A stretch of 64,000 nt of DNA, taken from the NCBI GenBank assembly GCA_002007465.1, contig LNAC01000233.1, positions 1,255,776 to 1,319,775 on the forward strand, written 5' to 3'. Below, in pieces: positions 22,067-35,854 of the stretch. The notes under the pieces were generated by a model that worked only from the letters and a program-made list of their open reading frames with translations, searched no databases and was not told the origin of the DNA. This stretch comes from Ailurus styani (lineage: Eukaryota; Chordata; Mammalia; Carnivora; Ailuridae). The number at the start of each line of letters is the position of its first letter. Within the stretch, counting starts at the first letter, position 1. A program made the translations under genes and the position numbers.

Positions 22067-22276
22067 TTTAAAGATTTTATTTATTTATTTGAGAGAGAGG
22101 GAAAGAGTGAGAGAGTGAGTGAGCATGAGCTGGGTGGAGGGTGCCCCTCCACCCAGTGGAGAGAAGCAGGCTCTCCACTGAGCAGGGAGTCCAATGTGGC
22201 ACTTGATCCCAGGACCCCGGGATCACAACCTGAACCGAAGGCAGAAGCTTATCCGAATGAGCCACCCAGGTGCCCC
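22067..22276 (-). mobile_element. CAN-SINE, older copy
   Basis: It ends 'gagccacccaggtgcccc'. The target 'agggattatttat' at 22053 recurs from 22277 with changes. Confidence 0.93.
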
Positions 22277-22284
22277 AGGGATTA

Positions 22285-22440
22285 TTTTTTATTGAGATTT
22301 AACTGACATTAAGTTTAAGTGTAAGTTTAAGGTATACAGTGTGTTGATTTGATACATTTATATAACACAATATGATTACTACTACAGGCCTTAGCTAGCA
22401 CCTCCATCATATCACGTAATTATCATTTCATTTTGTAGTA
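22285..22440 (-). repeat. L1M 3'-end fragment, antisense
   Basis: 'attgagatttaactgacat', 'gtgttgatttgatacattt' and 'cacctccatcatatcacg' are typical of antisense L1M 3' sequence. Confidence 0.75.
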
Positions 22441-22600
22441 AGAAACACCTTAGTACATATCATATTTTTCCTCTTCATACTGGGATTATAAGTTCCTCAT
22501 GGGCAACAACCAATTTTAAGTCATCAGCAAGATGCTACTCACCATCTTTCAGACACAAGGAAAACACTGGCAAGATAAAAGTATAAACATTTAAAAGTGC
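22440..22600. repeat. Diverged direct repeat, right copy
   Basis: Partner of 17706-17860. Shared landmarks are 'agttcctcatgggca', 'ttttaag.catcag' and 'agacacaaggaaaacactgg'. Confidence 0.75.
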
Positions 22601-23138
22601 TAATTGTATTTGTTGCCACTGTAATTTTCAACTAAAATTAGTGAAAACTTCCCTTCAATCTTTAAAGTTTAGAGAAACTATGGCCTAAAAACTGTTTTCC
22701 CATGTACTATTATTTTAAATGTAGAGCCACAAGGACATTCATTGCAAATAATGCTCCCTAGAGTTATAAAAAGAAATAAGATAAAAAAAACCAACATTAG
22801 GATAACACTAATACAAAGCCTTAGAAATAAGTTTAGAAGTACTAATGTGATATCTACTAAACAATATTAAAAGTGTTTCAGAACTTTAAGTGGAAATAAA
22901 CCTGATTAAAAGATATACTGCACAAACTCATAATACACATTAAGTCATAAAAAGAAAAAATATTTCTTTGAGTTCTGCACACATATTTCCACTGTGAAGT
23001 ATTTAAAATAATTTGGATAATATTTAACAGTGACCCATCCCCCAAATAAATCAGTGGGTTTTCTTTCAACTACTAATCAGATGAACATCCTTCAAATTAT
23101 TCTTTCAAGTTTACCTTCCAACAAAAACTATTTCTTAT

Positions 23139-23139
23139 A

Positions 23140-23171
<32 letters not shown>

Positions 23172-23176
23172 AATGA
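23139..23176. repeat. (ATG)n microsatellite
   Basis: About twelve ATG units with one interruption, about 190 bp past the exon 5 donor in the transcript sense. Confidence 0.95.
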
Positions 23177-23362
23177 TTTCCAACAAAGCTTATTATCTGT
23201 ATTTTAAAAACCAAAAGAAATATCTTAGGATTTTCAAAATTTTGTAATTTAAGAAACCAATAACTTACATTTGGACAAACATGTAAGATAAGCAGCTACT
23301 GCATAAACAGCTATCCACAGTCTTCATCATTAATGCAAAGAAGCTTTAAATTCGTCTTTTTA

Positions 23363-24019
<657 letters not shown>

Positions 24020-24407
24020 TCATATACAGAATATGGACTGGTAGGGAATGAGCATGTAAAAGTAAAAGTAAAATCACCACTCTTAGGAAAAAGTCACAAA
24101 TACCACTATTGCTCAAAGTCAACCAGACACACATGCATGTCCCCCCCTACCCCCCCGCCCCAAACAAGACCTCTAAACCTTTTTTGGCAATCCCTGACAA
24201 CCCAATTTACTGAATGGCTTCACAATACATGAATCATTATTAGAACACAGAATGGACTCCTAGCAACTAAGCTCTGAAGACAAATTTGAAAGGAAGCAAA
24301 TAACGCAGAGCCTCACATTTGAATTCAATAACCCACTCCCTGGGGCAGCTGTTGACACTAGAATAAATAAAGTCCATTGTAAATAAATGATGAATGACAT
24401 CTTTACG

Positions 24408-24422
24408 CCCACCATCTGCTGG
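24408..24422 (-). promoter_or_regulatory. Weak CTCF-like motif
   Basis: The minus strand reads CCAGCAGATGGTGGG, 13 of 15 with the CTCF core. It sits in a short imperfect palindrome (tttacgcccacca...tggtgtaaa). Confidence 0.25.
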
Positions 24423-24853
24423 TGTAAAGGTTGTTGGAAGGCCAAGGATGCAGATTTTATCAGTTATATCATAAACTGCAGTGAGCTTTCAACAGTCATC
24501 ATACGGAATTCTTTGAGCAATCATTTTATTATGAAAAACAAAATGGTTCTGAATTTAATTTATATAATTTTTTCTGCACACTTAATCAATTTCCTCTGTA
24601 TGTGATATATAATGCTTGTCAAACGGCAACAGGATGTAGAAGTCATCTTTATATCCACTTGTGAAAACAGACTTCAGAGATTATGCAAAATTAGTTAATT
24701 TCTCTCTTTTACTCGTGGCACTAATGTTCCGGTTTTTAAGAAGGCTGGTGAGGAATATACATGTTGCCTCTGAGTTTAAAATTGAGACAGTTCTTCTCAA
24801 AAATACTTTTGCATTTTTAATCACTTTTCTACTTTTAAGAAAAAATAAGTATG

Positions 24854-25274
24854 GGGGCACCTGGGTGGCTCAGTCAGTTAAGCGTCTGCCTTCGGCTCAG
24901 GTCATGATCTCAGGGTCCTGGGATGGAGTCCCACATCGGGTTCCCTGCTCAGTGAGAGGTCTGCTTCTGCCCCTCCCCCTGCTCCTTCTCTCTTTGTCTG
25001 TCTCACTCATTCTCTCAAATAAATAATCTTTTTTAAAAAAAGATTTTATTTATTTATTGGACAGAGAGAGGGACAGCAAGTGAGGGAATACAAGCAGAGG
25101 GAGAAGGAGAGGGAGAGGGAGGAGGTGGCTTCCTACTGAGCTGGGAGCCCAATGTGGGGCTGGATGCCAGCACTCTGGGATCACGACCTGAGCTAAAGGC
25201 TGATGCTTAACGAATGAGCCACTCAGGTACCCCAATAAATAGTTAAAAAAAGATAGAGAGAGAGAGAGAGAGAG
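24854..25274 (+). mobile_element. CAN-SINE with a second SINE in its tail
   Basis: Head 'gcacctgggtggctcagtc'. The tail is split by an antisense SINE at 25031-25233 and ends in a (GA)n run. The target-site duplication aaataagtatg is exact at 24843-24853 and 25275-25285, around both elements. Confidence 0.95.
25031..25233 (-). mobile_element. CAN-SINE nested in a SINE tail
   Basis: An antisense copy ending 'gagccactcaggtacccc'. 'aataaata' on both sides comes from the host tail. Confidence 0.93.
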
Positions 25275-25424
25275 AAATAAGTATGTAGTTAATAAGTAAA
25301 CACAAAGCCAGTTTTCACAATTTTTGTATTCAAAATCTACTAACCTGGAAAATATTCATGTTTGTGTGCTGAGCTTTGATCTTTCAGTGTAACTACTAAG
25401 CACTTTCAACCCTCAGAATTCACA

Positions 25425-25610
25425 CAGACAGCTTAAGTTCTGCCCTGCTCTAACACTCCATACTATAATTCCTTGTTCTTCCTGGCCCTTGCAATATACT
25501 CCCTCCCTCCCATGCCCTCCATTCCCAGTGTCTAGCACTGGGTCCGGCACACAGCAGGCATGCAGAGAAAGCCTTTCCAATGAAAGAAAGAATCCTAATG
25601 TCTTAATCAA
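25425..25610 (+). repeat. Possible L2 3'-end relic
   Basis: 'cagtgtctagcactgggtcc' and 'ggcacacagcaggcatgc' resemble the sense L2 end. Confidence 0.4.
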
Positions 25611-26292
25611 GTGCACAAAATGGTCATTACTCCATCCCACCTAAATAAGTGGACATCAGTAAATCCTAACATGCTATAAGGGTCAGTAAAAATAACTTCT
25701 CTTATGTGAAAACTAAAGATTAGGCCCTCTCTTGGTAACTTGAAAGCAATTCTGGCACTTCAAATAGTGTCTTACACTAAACTGAACACTGAGAAAGCCA
25801 TCACAGAAAAGAACTGTACAAATAACCAAGTCATTTCATTGTCTGAGGTTAAAACATTAGATGATACTAGCTGGAAGCATGAAATTTCATTAAAATTACT
25901 TTAATGTAATTTATTGAGTTGTATCTTTCCAAAAAAGTTTTTTTTAATAAATCCAAGTTCAAAATGTAAGCATTATGGGAATTTCTTTAACTGCTCAACA
26001 CAGGAAAACTAAGGACTACATTTTTAAGACATTTATTTCACTGTGAATTATATATACCAATGGAGTCTTGGTAATAATACAAAAAAGGTAATTTTTTTCT
26101 TTAGTTAGTAATCAGGTTTAGAGCTCTAAATATTGAGAAAAGACAAAAGTCCTTTAAAACAATCTTGCAGGGACATTCTATGGGATGAGTTAAAATGAAT
26201 ACCTGTCAAGAGAAAGACCACTATAAGATTTAAAACTTAAGTGTTTATACCTCAGATAAAAAAATAGTAAAAGAAAAAACATGTTTTTATTA

Positions 26293-26490
26293 TTTATTTT
26301 TAATATTTTATTTATTTATTTGTCAGAGAGACAAGGAACTAGTGAGCACAAGCAGGGGGAGCTCCGAACAGAGGGAGAAGCGGGCTTCCCACTGAGCAAG
26401 AAGCCGATGCAGGGCTCGATCCCAGGACCCTGGGATCGTGACCTGAGCTGAAGGCAGATGCTTAACCAACTGAGCCACCCAGGTGTGCTG
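26293..26490 (-). mobile_element. CAN-SINE, older copy
   Basis: It ends 'tgagccacccaggtgtgc'. A-rich flanks near 26278 and 26491 look like a decayed target-site duplication. Confidence 0.92.
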
Positions 26491-27457
26491 GGAAAACAGA
26501 TTTTTAAAAAGGAAAATAGCACATGTCTATACACCATTCTCATTCCTCTTGTATTGTTTTACCAAGAACATATTATAATATGGAAATACTGTATATAATG
26601 GATCACTTTATACTGAATCCATTCAATCTGGTTTTCCCTACCATTACAAATTAAAAACTTGAGCAAATAAAAATCCAAACATTCCAAGTGAGGTCTCTGA
26701 ATATAACCACACATCTTAAAATCTATGATTACTTTCTAATAAGCAAAGATCAATATTCAGAGTAGTTTCTGAATTGAGACCTGCCTGGTAAGAAAAGACA
26801 CCCCGCACATTGGCCTAGTCTCTCTGTTAATGGTATAGATAACCTGGAAACAAATCCTGCCCAGTTCAGTTTTTAACTATGCCTTCTTTAACTTACACAA
26901 ACTGTTAAACAACAACTGAAGTATACACAGTAGGTACTCACACGATGTTATCATGATTGATCCTAAAGGGCCAATAAAGTTAGAAAATTAAGATTTGTGA
27001 GAATCAGTATTACAGTAATACCTCTACTTTCATTGTTAATGACTTATCTAACAATTCCAGTTATAGATAACCTAGCCAAGAACCAAAAAGAAAAGGATTG
27101 CTAAGTAGCCAAATAAGTTGTTCAGCACCCAAGAATGAAATCTCAGGTACTTTACTAAAGATTCAACTTAAAAATCAAGACCTATGATCAAGGAATTGCT
27201 ATCATTCAGGAAAAAAGATTTTGAAATCTACACACATGAACAAGACTTTGGTTTTGGGAGGACAAGAACATTAGTAAAAATCAAAGTCATTTTTAGGCTG
27301 CCTGTGTCCACCACAGCAAGGAGAGAGAAAAAGTCAACCTGGACTACTTAAGTCTAGGCTTTCTAAGGAAGTCTCCAACAGAAAGAAAAATAGATCCTCC
27401 TGAGAAGAGAAACAGGACTGTAAATACCTAGAAAGAACAGCAATGTTAAATTCTTTT

Positions 27458-27646
27458 TTTTTTTTTAAGATTTATTTATTTGACAGAGAGATAGAGACCA
27501 CAAGTAGGTAGAGCAACAGGCAGAGAGAGAGGGAGAAGCAGGCTCTCCGCTGAGCAGGGAGCCCGATGCAGGACTTGATCCCAGGACCCTGGGATCATGA
27601 CCTGAGCCGAAGGCAGCCGCTTAACCGACTGAGCCACCCAGGCACC
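27458..27646 (-). mobile_element. CAN-SINE
   Basis: A full antisense copy. The exact 20 bp target-site duplication cagcaatgttaaattctttt is at 27438-27457 and 27647-27666. Confidence 0.97.
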
Positions 27647-29639
27647 CAGCAATGTTAAATTCTTTTAAAAAATTAAACATATTTACTTTGAAAAAGAGAG
27701 GATTTCAGATTCTTTTAACACTGCCATAGAAGAGAAACTGGAGACCACAGGTGAGAAGTAAACATCAGTGTAAAATGAAATGTCTGAGATAGTTTCCTGC
27801 CCCTGTAGTTGTTCAAGAGAAGGCTGATAAACAGCTGTCGCAGGAGGCAAAGCCTCTCCACTCCTGAGCTTGTGGGGATGGGAGCGGAGAGGAGTGGCAG
27901 AGGCAGAACTGTGGCCTGGTGCTTGGTTCCAGGCCTTTCCCCGGTCCCACTGAATTCTGGTCATCCATCCTTACCACTCCACTGATACATAAAAACAACC
28001 ATTGTTTGGCATAAGAAGTTGGGTATCAAAGAACGCATTTTATAAAGGACCAAAAAATGCCTGTGATTGGCTAAAAAGGTACTTTCAGCATGTAGGTAGC
28101 ACATGAGTGTTTTTTTTACACAGTTCCAATGTCTTATTTGAGGGGGAAAATATTGTTAAATCTAAAATATTTTAAGGGAAGTTCGGCAGAAACATGGACT
28201 TAAAACATCCATACTATAAATCTGGGGGGAGAGAATAAAATTTATTTGGATATACTAGGAAGGTAATTGAAAATCCAACCAAAAAAAAAAAAAGAGGAGT
28301 AAGAATTAAAAAATGGTGTGTAAAGGGTGGATGAGAGTCTAAGAGTGAGAATGGCCTTCTTACGCCCTCCTTCCATCAGTCAAGGAATAAGAACTGGGTG
28401 CAACTTGTTTTCTTCTTTGACTCACCCTGACAAAGACTAAGAATATCACACATTTGACTTTTGACAAAAGAAAAAAAGTTACACAGGACCAAAGGAAAGT
28501 GCTTTAAGGGGGGCACTGATAGATACAGTTACCTCTGCTTGCAGCAAGGTCTCCAGGAGATGATTGGCTGGCAACTATACTTACTATTTTCAAAAAAGCA
28601 AAGATGCTGGATGGTGGATATTAAAATTCCTTATTTTTAGTGAATGGAAATGGATATGCAATGGACAGCAAACATCCTAAGATACTGGGACTTAGTCACT
28701 GGGGGGAAAAATCATTTCTTTAAGGCTGATGAAACAAATAGTAGTATTTAACAAATTTTTGTCTGAAGGATCCTAGGATGGTTTTGTAAATGTCCTGGGC
28801 CAGGAAAAGACATGATCCTTGCTACTAAAAATGTAGTTTCCTACCAAATGTAGTTTCCTATCAAATGTATAGACATTTGATGATATGGGAAATGATGTTC
28901 CATTCAGATATAAAACTAAGTGTGGAACGAACCTTTATGTGTGTCAGATAATGTCTACTAAAGAGTTTTGGAAGTTAGGTGAAAGTAAGAAGAAAACCAA
29001 CGACAACAAGAGGCAAACCTCTAAGGCAGATACTCAAGAAGCAACTTTCAAAAGTAGTAAGTTAACAGAGTTGTTTGAACATTCTTTAAAATCTGAAAGA
29101 GGCTATTGTGTTCCTAGCACCCTTCATGTGGAAGCCCTGGAATTCTTTTTTGGGAGTCATGATGTCTTCAAATGTACCAGTCTCTCTCTTCTAGATACAG
29201 GTGAGCAGACTATTCCTTTGCCTTTAGAGAGGAAGTGTGAACAGGGTGCTGTTTGTTTCTATTTCCCTTTCATACTAGTCCAAAATAAGTAACTGCTACA
29301 GATTTCTTCTGAAAGATGAATGCAGTATAAAATAATCAACTCCTAAGCTAAGGGGGAAAAAAAGGCAGGATTAGTTAACCTATAAAAGAAACAACTGGGG
29401 AATGAATGACTTGTTCAAGTTTCAAAACTTGGAGGGCAGGGGATTATTTAAGAGAATACCTTAAGGACAGAAGAACAACTGAATACACTAGAATAAACTA
29501 CAATGAAGTGGTTTGTGCCTCTACTGTCACATTATTTTCATGACAATATCAATCTTCCTTTTGGAACTATGTACTTTAGTAATGATATCTCCTGAACATA
29601 TCCAATGATCCTACAAACTGCTTAGAATGAGATGCTTTA

Positions 29640-29800
29640 CTCATTCATTTAATAAAATTTACCAAATACTGTATCAGTTGATCATCTATGAATATAAGAC
29701 ACAAAGTTGAGTACAATACATATGGTACTTTCCCTCATGATTATTCTGAGAAGGGTAAACACCTATAGTAACAACAGGCTCAGAGCTTGAACAGAAATAT
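29640..29800 (-). repeat. Possible L2 3'-end relic
   Basis: 'actcattcatttaataaaa' and the order that follows resemble antisense L2, strongly decayed. Confidence 0.35.
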
Positions 29801-31095
29801 GCATAAAATACTATGGGGACAATTAGCTATCCATGGGTGTCAGAAAGGCTTCACAACAGCTGACATCTGAGCAGGTCTTAAATGGAAAAGGGGGGTAAAG
29901 TACTTCAAGCAAAGCAAGTATTCACTCACAGTACAAGGTATGCAAGACGTGTTTATTAGAGAACAGCAAGTAGGCTGGGTCATACTACACTGTACTGCAT
30001 GAGTTTATTGGCTAAGAGAGCAACCTAGCTTATGCAAAATAATCAGTTCTGAAAAAGGAATAAACTCTTTCGATATAGAAGTAGAAAATACTTTTTTTTG
30101 GCTGGAGAGCACCAATTTTAAATCTCTAGGAAGGAAGGGACTTTGCATACTTCATTTTTCTCTTTTCTATGCAGTTGTGAAATCATATAGCCTGAGAGAA
30201 TATAAATCAAAAAAGGTTATGAGACACTACAGGCTTGGGGGGGGGGATGGTGAGAGAGGCCTAAGAAATAGTAAAAGCATAAATCTCCACTTTAAAAAAG
30301 CCTAAGAAACCACAAGAACCTAGAGTTCAGTGTGTAACTCTGGAACAGAGCAAAACAGAGATTTAAGGTTTTCCATTTGAGGGACAATTATGTGACATGT
30401 AGGAAGTGTCAGGAAACCTAGGTCTCACGACAGCCTGCAGCAACGTGCTTGATCTTCTTGAGAATCCAGTCTGTGAGACTGAATATTCTCCAAAGTTGCT
30501 TCCTTCAGTAACTATTATAGATGACAGGTAAGAAACCAAGACTGAGTGACAAGAGAAAAAAACAAAACAAAACATGGGTTTATAATGATATAAACCCCAC
30601 ATTTTATAATGATATAAACTCCCATATTTTATATCTCATTTACTAGTTTAGAGAATATGCTCTTTGTCAGAACAGGAGACCTTTTTTGTTCTTCCTCAAC
30701 TGGGGATCTATGAAGAATTAAGTCTTAACTGCTCTATGGCAGTGGTTCTCAAAGGGTGATCCCCAGAAACCCCAGGAGTCCCTGTCTCCTTAAGGGTCCA
30801 TGAGGTCCTCTGTTTCCCAACTACCTAATTGTGTGGGTTGTATTTTCTTTATACACTCCAACTAAACAACACACATAAGACTCAATGCAGAAGCAGATAT
30901 GAGAATCCAAGCTGTTTTCTATTAAGCAGACAGTGAAAAGATTCTTTCAAAATGTAACAAAATGACACTCTTCTCACTAAAAAAATAAAGTTTTGTTTTG
31001 GAAAAACAGTCAATTTTTTGTTTTGGAAAAACATAGTCAATTCCCATAAAAACTGCTTTGCTTATCCCAACATATAATGAGTTTATTATGCTTAT

Positions 31096-31111
31096 TTTTT
31101 TTTTAGATTTT

Positions 31112-31157
<46 letters not shown>

Positions 31158-31315
31158 ACGTGTGCACATGAGCAGGGGGAGGGGCAGAAGGAGGGGGGAA
31201 GCAGACTCTCTGCTGAGTAGGGAGCCTGATGAGAGACTGGATCCCAGGACCCTGGGGTCATGCATGATCTGAGCCAAAGGCAGATGCTTCACTGACTGAG
31301 CCACCCAGGCACCCC
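31096..31315 (-). mobile_element. CAN-SINE inside the hAT element
   Basis: Antisense copy with a long (GA)n at 31116-31154. The target-site duplication tattatgcttat is exact at 31084-31095 and 31316-31327. Confidence 0.96.
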
Positions 31316-31348
31316 TATTATGCTTATCTTTAAACATCTGCACTGGGA

Positions 31349-31427
31349 AAGGGAGCCTACTTGAGATTCACTCTCCCTCTTCCTCTGCCCCTCCCCTCCC
31401 CTCTCTCCCTTCCCTCTCTAAAAAAGT
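31349..31427 (+). mobile_element. CAN-SINE fragment, head missing
   Basis: 'gggagcctacttgagattc' and the CT-rich body are present without the tRNA-like part. Confidence 0.7.
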
Positions 31428-31772
31428 TTCTCAGTTTTGATTTCTAACATGGTAAATACTGATAGCTATAAGGCACATAAGCAAAGGCTCTTTGGGTCCT
31501 CATTAATTTTTAAAAGGATAAAGAAAGGGATTCTGAGACCAAAAAGTTTGAGAACCACTACCTTACGGCATCCATTGTATGCAGTAAGGTAACTTCTCTT
31601 TTATGCATTTAAGTTGGGAGAATAGAGAAAATAGTCACTCAAATCCTGTTCTGTGGTTCAGATGACAAACTGTTACTAAAAGCTATACAGCATGGCAGAA
31701 AACAGGCATTCAATGAACATAAGTGAGAGAAGCAAGGTGGCTTAAAGTGGCTGGGACTAAATCAAACTTTTA

Positions 31773-31977
31773 TTTTTATTTTTTATTTTTAAATTCCATT
31801 TATTTATTTGACAGAGAAAGAGAGTGAGAGAGTGTGGCAGACAGAGAGGGAGAAGCAGGATCCCGGCCAAGCGGAGAGCCTGACCATAGGACTCGATCCC
31901 AGAACCCTGGGATCATGACCTGAGCCAAAGGCAGATGCTTAATGATTGAGCCACCCAGCAGTCCCTCAACCTTTTAT
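31773..31977 (-). mobile_element. CAN-SINE, older copy
   Basis: Target-site duplication atcaaactttta at 31761-31772 and 31978-31989. Confidence 0.94.
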
Positions 31978-32308
31978 ATCAAACTTTTAAAATTAACAAA
32001 CTGTCAGATCAAGTGACTCTATGGTGTTTACATTCATATTTTATCTCATACATGTCCTTTGGCTCTGCCGCTTTATTTTCTTAAAAACAGTTTCCAGAGC
32101 ATTTCCATTTAGACTCCATAGCCCAAGCATCTGTTCAGATACGGTCATTAACACCCAACACCTGCAGTACACCTGTTGAAAACACTGCATAAGAAAACCT
32201 AATCTTTTCTGGCACCACATTTCATCTCACAGTTGCAGGGGTGCTGGTATCCAGCAAACCACAACAGGCATAAAATGACATTAAAACAAAACATATACTG
32301 TACTTTCA

Positions 32309-32485
<177 letters not shown>

Positions 32486-32879
32486 TTAAAAAAGGATGTC
32501 TATTTCCAGGACATACTATGCCAGGACATACAAAGATGAACTTTAACAAGTGTTGCTCCTACCCTTAGAAAACATATACTCTAAGGCAGAGGTGCTAAAA
32601 GGCATAAGCTAAAGACACAATTAAAACACGAAGATATTCAAGTCTAGTATAGTTAGAAAACAAACTGTGGTCTTCCTGTTTCATAGGATCAATAACATAA
32701 AAACAACTAGAAATGAGATTCAAGAACCATCATTATTAGTAACAAATACTAAAACTTCTTAAAAACTATAATGTGGTATAAAAATTACTGAAAGGGATAA
32801 ATGCCCTTCAACATCACAGTTTTGGTTCCTAGTGTGGGTCATCAACTAGAAAAGAAATCTCTAAATCTACCCACTAGAG

Positions 32880-33260
32880 AGAACCACTGTTTAAATGTAC
32901 TTCTAGACGATGCTCCGAAGGTAGCATATTCTGTGTATACACACAAAAGTATACAATTTATATAAATGGGAGCATAGAAATGCTGTTCTGCAATCTGCTT
33001 TTTAGTCAGTAACATAAATATTACTCCATATCACAAATCTCATTACAAACCAATAAATACATAAAACTATGCCATTATTTTTGATGGCTGCATGATGAAC
33101 CAACTTAACTGAGTTGGTATTCTATTGTTATAAGTTCAGGTCATTCCTATATTTTCACTAAGTAGTTAAAACTGAAATGAACTTTCTGCATACATTTTTT
33201 CAGCCAATGATTGTGATTTTAGGCATACTTTACACTTAGAAGTTAACTACTTTGGCTTTT
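32880..33260 (-). repeat. Possible old LINE-1 relic
   Basis: 'tttatataaatgggagcat' and 'ctccatatcacaaatctc' recall antisense L1ME 3' sequence. The match is weak. Confidence 0.35.
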
Positions 33261-35179
33261 TTCCTTCATTTGTCATCCTTTTTGAAAGCACTCAGGCAAT
33301 CATCAAAACAGGACGAGTAGGAAAAAAGGGGATAATTTCAGAACAGCACACAGCTGTGAAGGAGATGCTGAAAGAAGTCTATCACTTACATTACACCAAG
33401 TCATTACTGCTTGGAGTGTGCTCCATCAGTATTTAGATCAGAGTCAGGGTGAAGGAAGACACACATGGTCCTCAGAAAACAGATGTCATCCTGGCAGAAA
33501 AACAGCTTCTAGTTGCCGAGGGAAGGGCATACTGCCCAGTGTCAGAATTCTACTTCAGCATTTCCTCTAATTCCCTCAAGCATGATCAGGAGGATGGGAT
33601 AGACAGGTAATTTGTTCTTTCATGATATGTAACTTCAAGGTTTCAGTCTACATTTTAATACTGATTCCATCCTAGGGATATAGTCAATACCAAAAAACTA
33701 ATGGTCTGTTTCTCAGACTCAGAAATAAAGAAAAGGTAGAGGCCCAGAAGTCGTGATGTACTAGAATGAAAAATGCAAAATCCCAAAATTTTGCCATATA
33801 AAATCATTTTTATACCTATCTATAGATTCATTATAAATACATTATATATATTTTTTTTTCACATGCATTCTGTGCCACATGGTGGGAGACACCCAAAACA
33901 ACCATCCATGAAAATGAGAGGAGCTGAGGGGAGAAACCAGTGGCTAAATATTATACAAATGTTCTTTGAGGTTTTAGTATTTAAAAGGAATGTACTAATG
34001 TACAAAATTCTACATAGCTAGATATTTAACTAAGTGGGAGCCTTGTGATGACTCTATTGTTTCTAGTCATAAACTAGAGAGAGAAATCCTGTTCTTCCTG
34101 TCATTGTCATAGGTGAGCTTTTAACCATAATCCAAAAATGCTGTACTGTTCACTGGGATAAAAGATTTCTTCAACCCAATGCATAATGTCAAATTTAACA
34201 ACAACAAACAAACAACAAAAAACTAGATATAGACCCTTGGACAGATACCGAGGTTGGACAGGCAAGGCAAGCAAGGGTAAGCAAGGGCAAGCAGATGCTC
34301 CTTCTCAGGAACTGACACCTTGAGCGAAGGGATGCAGATATGACAAGTGACTGGCATGCATTCTGTCCCAGCAGATGAAAGGTTCCCAACAGCTCTGCGG
34401 CTGCAGGATGGCAGCTATGGCTCTTGCTTCCTGGCCCCTCAGATGCGTCATTCCTGCCCACTCCCAAGTCCAAGGTTTCCCTCTTCTGCAGGTTCTAAAT
34501 AAAACCCCAGGTATTCTAATATAGATCCCCTTTTGTTTAACTTATTAGCCACAACTGCATTTTGGTACATTTATCGCTTTATTCAAAGTAATATAGGCTG
34601 TTTGAAATGGAACCGAAAAAGAATCTGGTTTTAGCTTCAGAACTATTAACTCTTTCTCATTTACCTACTTGTAACTGGGCTCAATGTGGATTTTACCTTT
34701 GTAGTCTATGTGGCAAAAGAAAACACTGAAACCTAAATGTCCTGTTAAGACTTGGTAACACAAAAAACTGAAAACCTTATTTCTCTTCTGCATTACTAAT
34801 AACTTTTCATCTTTTTCCTTAAGTATGTACATGTGCTTGAGAATCCCATTTTCCCTATCTTTTTTCCAAGGGATAAACCATCATCCCCTATGCCCTTGAA
34901 GCTCTCTTCCCAGATACATTTTCAATTAACAGCCAATTTGGCTGCCAGAGAAATTGTGGAGCCAAATGCAAGAAGGCCTCGTTTACCTGACATTGTTAGG
35001 GAGAGATTCTGATTTTTTCAGATAGATCACTCACTTGCAACCTTCCAGAACAAAATACTCTAAATGTAAATACATACACTTTTTAACTCTCTCTAGATCA
35101 TTATCATCCTCACATAGTAAGAACCTGAAACCTTGCAGAGTAACCATTTATTGAGCATTCAATGATCAATACCTACTAA

Positions 35180-35358
35180 CTGTGGGATCTTGGACAAATT
35201 GTTAAATCTCTTCTATGTCATAGTTTTCTTACCTATAAAATGGTATTAATGATACCCATCTCCTAAGATTTTTTTCAAGATTAAAAGGGTTGCTACACAT
35301 AAAATACAATAGTGTTTGGCATACTGTAAGTACTCAGTATGTATGAGCTATTATTATT
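35180..35358 (+). repeat. MIR
   Basis: 'tgtgggatcttggacaaat', 'cttacctataaaatggta' and 'tttggcatactgtaagtac' follow sense MIR. Confidence 0.75.
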
Positions 35359-35854
35359 CCATACCGTACACCAAAATTTCTAAACCACCACTCACATAAA
35401 CTAATAATGACAGCCTGTTTGAGAAAGGGCCACCTATCAGAGCCAGGTGATCATGGGGGTGCCAAAGCAGAGAGCAGAGGTAGACTAGTAGAACATATGG
35501 ACTTGTTCTGGGACCTAAACATTACAGAGGTTCAAAACAGAGACTTGTGGGAAGAAGGCTCTATTCTTCTAATTCTAGAAACAAGGGGAAAACCAGGTAT
35601 TAAAGACCGATTTCTCTAATTTTCTATGAGAAGTAAACACCACATGCCATACTTAAAGGGAAACCACTAGAGTAATTCAAATTACAGAGAAAATGATTAT
35701 AATGCCCTCGACTTGTAAATTATTCTAAAGATTTTGGTCACAAATTACAAAAACAAAACTAAAAGACACAAATGTTGCTAAAGAAACAATTATGACTTAC
35801 AGAGAAGACCAGTCTATCCAGAGTATGCAAACTAAGTAAACAAAAATAATGGTG

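Larger units (their letters stand above)
30740..31560 (+). mobile_element. Non-autonomous hAT-type DNA transposon with terminal inverted repeats
   Basis: It starts cagtggttctcaaa and ends tttgagaaccacta, inverted repeats of the hAT-Charlie kind. The 8 bp flanks ctctatgg and ccttacgg agree at five of eight positions, as expected for an old hAT duplication. It holds 'gagaatccaagctgttttc' and 'aatactgatagctataagg'. A SINE at 31096-31315 and a SINE fragment lie inside. I have not fixed the family name. Confidence 0.75.

Noticed and set aside
27813..27998. A GC-richer island that might be an exon or promoter
   Set aside because: It has few CpG, no consistent frame with splice sites and no recognisable repeat. 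I left it as intron.
28885..29292. A 135-codon open frame on the plus strand, one of the longest in the window
   Set aside because: It lies in RAB2A intron 3, antisense to the gene. It has no splice, promoter or poly-A context and resembles no family I know. One such frame is expected by chance in 64 kb.
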